A DNA stretch of 64,000 nt from Dehalobacter restrictus DSM 9455. Its GTDB lineage: Bacteria; Bacillota; Desulfitobacteriia; Desulfitobacteriales; Syntrophobotulaceae. The notes beneath the pieces are model-generated. The model made no database searches. It was given only the letters and a program-made list of their open reading frames with translations, and was not told the origin of the DNA. A program made the translations under genes and the position numbers. Of the stretch, positions 62,468 through 64,000 are shown one piece after another; positions within the stretch are counted from its first letter, which is position 1; every line of letters starts with the position of its first letter. The stretch lies in NCBI RefSeq assembly GCF_000512895.1, contig NZ_CP007033.1, positions 960,001 through 1,024,000 of the forward strand, given 5' to 3'.

Positions 62468-63230
62468 ATCGATCGCCGAACAGATGGCTACATTTTTGTT
62501 CAGCAAGTCGGTAGGTACGATTCAGCCTGTTCAGGTTGCCAGGGAACTAAATAAAATCATGCTGAAAAATAAACAGGTCAGCATATCCCATGTCTATGTC
62601 CCGAATGTTTACACCGTAAGTTTAAACCCAAAGGATTATGCGGTATTGGAAAGTTTTGGAGAGACACTGCTGGTGGAGCTGGCCAAACATCTCTATGACG
62701 AAGGGACCAGGCAGGGCTACACTTTTCTGGCGCTTCCGGTTGTGCGGATGCAGCCTTCGGAGAAGATGGATGCTGGCTTAATTAAAACCCAGATTGAGTT
62801 TAAAGATTCTGTTGTCGCCAATTGGCGGATTAACGAAGAAAAACCGCCTGCGGAAGATGAAGAAATGGAAAAAACAACAGTTCTGGCGGATGCTGCAAGA
62901 TTAATCATGGCATCATCCAAAACAATCGGCAGGAAAACTCATCCTTATCTCGAAGTTATAAAAGGGACAAATGAAGGTGAGATTTACGATCTTAATAAGG
63001 ACGAGTATATCGTCGGACGCCAGGAAGATTGTGATATTGAAGTCGGAGACCTGGAGATCTCCCGTCACCATTTGAAGCTTTATACAGAGAATAGAAGGTG
63101 GTTTGTTCAGGATCTAGGCAGTACCAACGGTACCTATCTGAACAAATTAAGGGTTGACCGCTATATGGTAAATCCTGGGGACAGGATAAAGGCCGGACAA
63201 ACGCATTTTCAATTTCAGGTAGATAAGTAA
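62445..63230 (+). CDS. FHA-domain protein, FhaA-like (DUF3662 plus FHA)
   Basis: A 261-residue protein with an N-terminal DUF3662-like domain (about 1-125, MRLLNKVESIAEQMATFLFS) and a C-terminal FHA domain (about 175-260) with YIVGRQEDCDIEVGD, ISRHHLKLY and DLGSTNGTYLN. The pThr-binding GR, SRHH and NGT elements are intact. In Actinobacteria FhaA works with Ser/Thr kinases and cell-wall lipid II flippase. Here it precedes a second FHA gene and a PP2C phosphatase. The start is the ATG at 62445 after GTGAGGAG. Confidence 0.9.
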   Translation: MRLLNKVESIAEQMATFLFSKSVGTIQPVQVARELNKIMLKNKQVSISHVYVPNVYTVSLNPKDYAVLESFGETLLVELAKHLYDEGTRQGYTFLALPVVRMQPSEKMDAGLIKTQIEFKDSVVANWRINEEKPPAEDEEMEKTTVLADAARLIMASSKTIGRKTHPYLEVIKGTNEGEIYDLNKDEYIVGRQEDCDIEVGDLEISRHHLKLYTENRRWFVQDLGSTNGTYLNKLRVDRYMVNPGDRIKAGQTHFQFQVDK

Positions 63231-63243
63231 AGTCGGTGATTGA

Positions 63244-63687
63244 ATGCAAATGCTTACGGTAGTTGGAAGGATTGTATTTGTTGGTTTTATCTATCTCTTT
63301 CTCTTACGGATATTGACGGTTATGCTGGCCGATTTAAGGTCGAAGGGAATCATGAGCAAAACCGAATCTGATCTTGGCTGTATCGAGGTCTTAAGCGGAG
63401 CTGAAAAGCTGCCCAAAGGACGCAAGATCAAGATTGATTCCCGAGGGCTTTCCATCGGAAGAGGAAAGCACAACGATATCGTCGTTCCGGACCATTATTG
63501 TTCGCTGGATCATGCTGAATTCAAGCACAACAGAGGGATGACAACGCTGGAGGATGTTGGGAGCACGAATGGTACCTGGGTGAACGGAGAACGGATCAAC
63601 TCCCAGGTCCAGCTTGTTTCCGGTGACTTCATCAAGATAGGCAGCATTACTTTTCTATATTCGAGGTGGGGAAATGAAAGCAGTTAG
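63244..63687 (+). CDS. membrane-anchored FHA-domain protein, FhaB-like
   Basis: A 147-residue protein with one N-terminal membrane helix (IVFVGFIYLFLLRILTVML) and a C-terminal FHA domain (about 60-145) with LSIGRGKHNDIVV, CSLDHAEFK and DVGSTNGTWVNGERI. The SxxH site is SLDHA, with leucine-aspartate instead of the usual arginine-asparagine, so binding may be altered. It should present a pThr-binding domain at the membrane. It starts 13 bases after the first FHA gene and overlaps the phosphatase by 14 bases. Confidence 0.9.
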   Translation: MQMLTVVGRIVFVGFIYLFLLRILTVMLADLRSKGIMSKTESDLGCIEVLSGAEKLPKGRKIKIDSRGLSIGRGKHNDIVVPDHYCSLDHAEFKHNRGMTTLEDVGSTNGTWVNGERINSQVQLVSGDFIKIGSITFLYSRWGNESS

Positions 63688-64000
63688 GATTTATGAGACC
63701 GGTTGTGTTAGAAAAAACAATGAGGATTATTTTCTTATATTGCCGGAGGAGTCATTTTTTGCGGTGGCCGATGGAATGGGTGGACATAATGCCGGGGAAA
63801 TAGCTTCGAGGATCGCGGTCGAACAATTAGAGGAAAAAGCAGCTGAATTAAAATCTACGGATATTCAGGATATGCAGGACTGGATCGTTCAGGCTGTGAA
63901 TCAGGCCAACCGTGAAGTATACGAAGTATCGCTTCGGACTGAAGGGACGGAAGGCATGGGAACAACTCTGACTGCTCTGATGATCTATGACAATAAAGCC
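63674..64000 (+). CDS. prpC: PP2C-type Ser/Thr phosphatase, 5' part (runs off the window)
   Basis: The first 109 codons of a PP2C phosphatase. The start reads MKAVRIYETGCVRKNNEDYF, then FFAVADGMGGHNAGEIAS with the metal-binding aspartate and glycine, and GTEGMGTTLTALMI. This is the PrpC/Stp type that reverses PrkC kinase. In Firmicutes rlmN is commonly followed by prpC and prkC, so a kinase gene is expected past 64000. Confidence 0.93.
   Translation, partial: MKAVRIYETGCVRKNNEDYFLILPEESFFAVADGMGGHNAGEIASRIAVEQLEEKAAELKSTDIQDMQDWIVQAVNQANREVYEVSLRTEGTEGMGTTLTALMIYDNKA

Overview
The window reads as chromosome of an anaerobic Peptococcaceae Firmicute, most likely Dehalobacter or its close relative Desulfitobacterium. 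The main reasons are a corrinoid reductive dehalogenase locus of the CprA type (rdhK, rdhB, rdhA at 36.6-39.2 kb), AddAB rather than RecBCD, a cyclic-di-AMP riboswitch, Bacillus-type PurBoxes, many TTG and GTG starts with strong Shine-Dalgarno sites, and a moderate base composition. The genus is inferred from family knowledge; no search was run.

Layout. 0.3-2.9 kb: ablA-ablB (N-acetyl-beta-lysine osmolyte synthesis) on the minus strand behind a c-di-AMP (ydaO/yuaA) riboswitch, an intrinsic terminator and a short Rossmann-fold remnant. 3.3-13.2 kb: recQ, a YaiI/YqxD-family gene and addB-addA on the plus strand. 13.1-16.5 kb: a Fur-family regulator (probably Zur) facing a znuA-znuC-znuB metal importer, with a perfect inverted repeat as candidate operator. 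16.8-17.4 kb: an FmdE-like protein. 17.5-22.9 kb: a ComX-like prepheromone gene and a ComP-like receptor kinase. The kinase gene is split by an IS4-family element that is itself split by an intact IS5-family element; both insertions can be reversed exactly on paper. 23.2-29.1 kb: a small, apparently frameshifted membrane-peptide unit, then aroF-tyrA-aroA-aroC-pheA. 29.2-36.4 kb: a mixed region (cupin, lytic transglycosylase, small membrane protein, S-layer/YcdB-type exported protein, thioesterase, ferredoxin-like protein, PepV-like peptidase). 36.6-39.2 kb: the reductive dehalogenase locus. 39.4-41.4 kb: a YtrA-type GntR regulator with an ABC exporter. 41.6-42.7 kb: an HD-GYP phosphodiesterase. 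42.8-51.9 kb: a purine operon (purE-B-C-F-M-N-H-D) behind a PurBox pair. 51.9-57.2 kb: metF, a lone N6-adenine DNA methylase and priA. 57.4-64 kb: def-fmt-Zn peptidase-rsmB-rlmN, two FHA-domain genes and the start of a PP2C phosphatase, a translation/signalling cluster running off the right edge.

The most unusual content is the disrupted ComX/ComP-like signalling pair, the osmolyte operon with its c-di-AMP switch, a structured intergenic repeat seen in three places, and asparagine/aspartate-rich low-complexity insertions that recur in otherwise conserved proteins (AddB, AddA, PriA, a transglycosylase, ZnuA). The dehalogenase regulator also has a structured leader with a weak B12-box-like fragment. 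I saw no rRNA, no tRNA and no CRISPR array.
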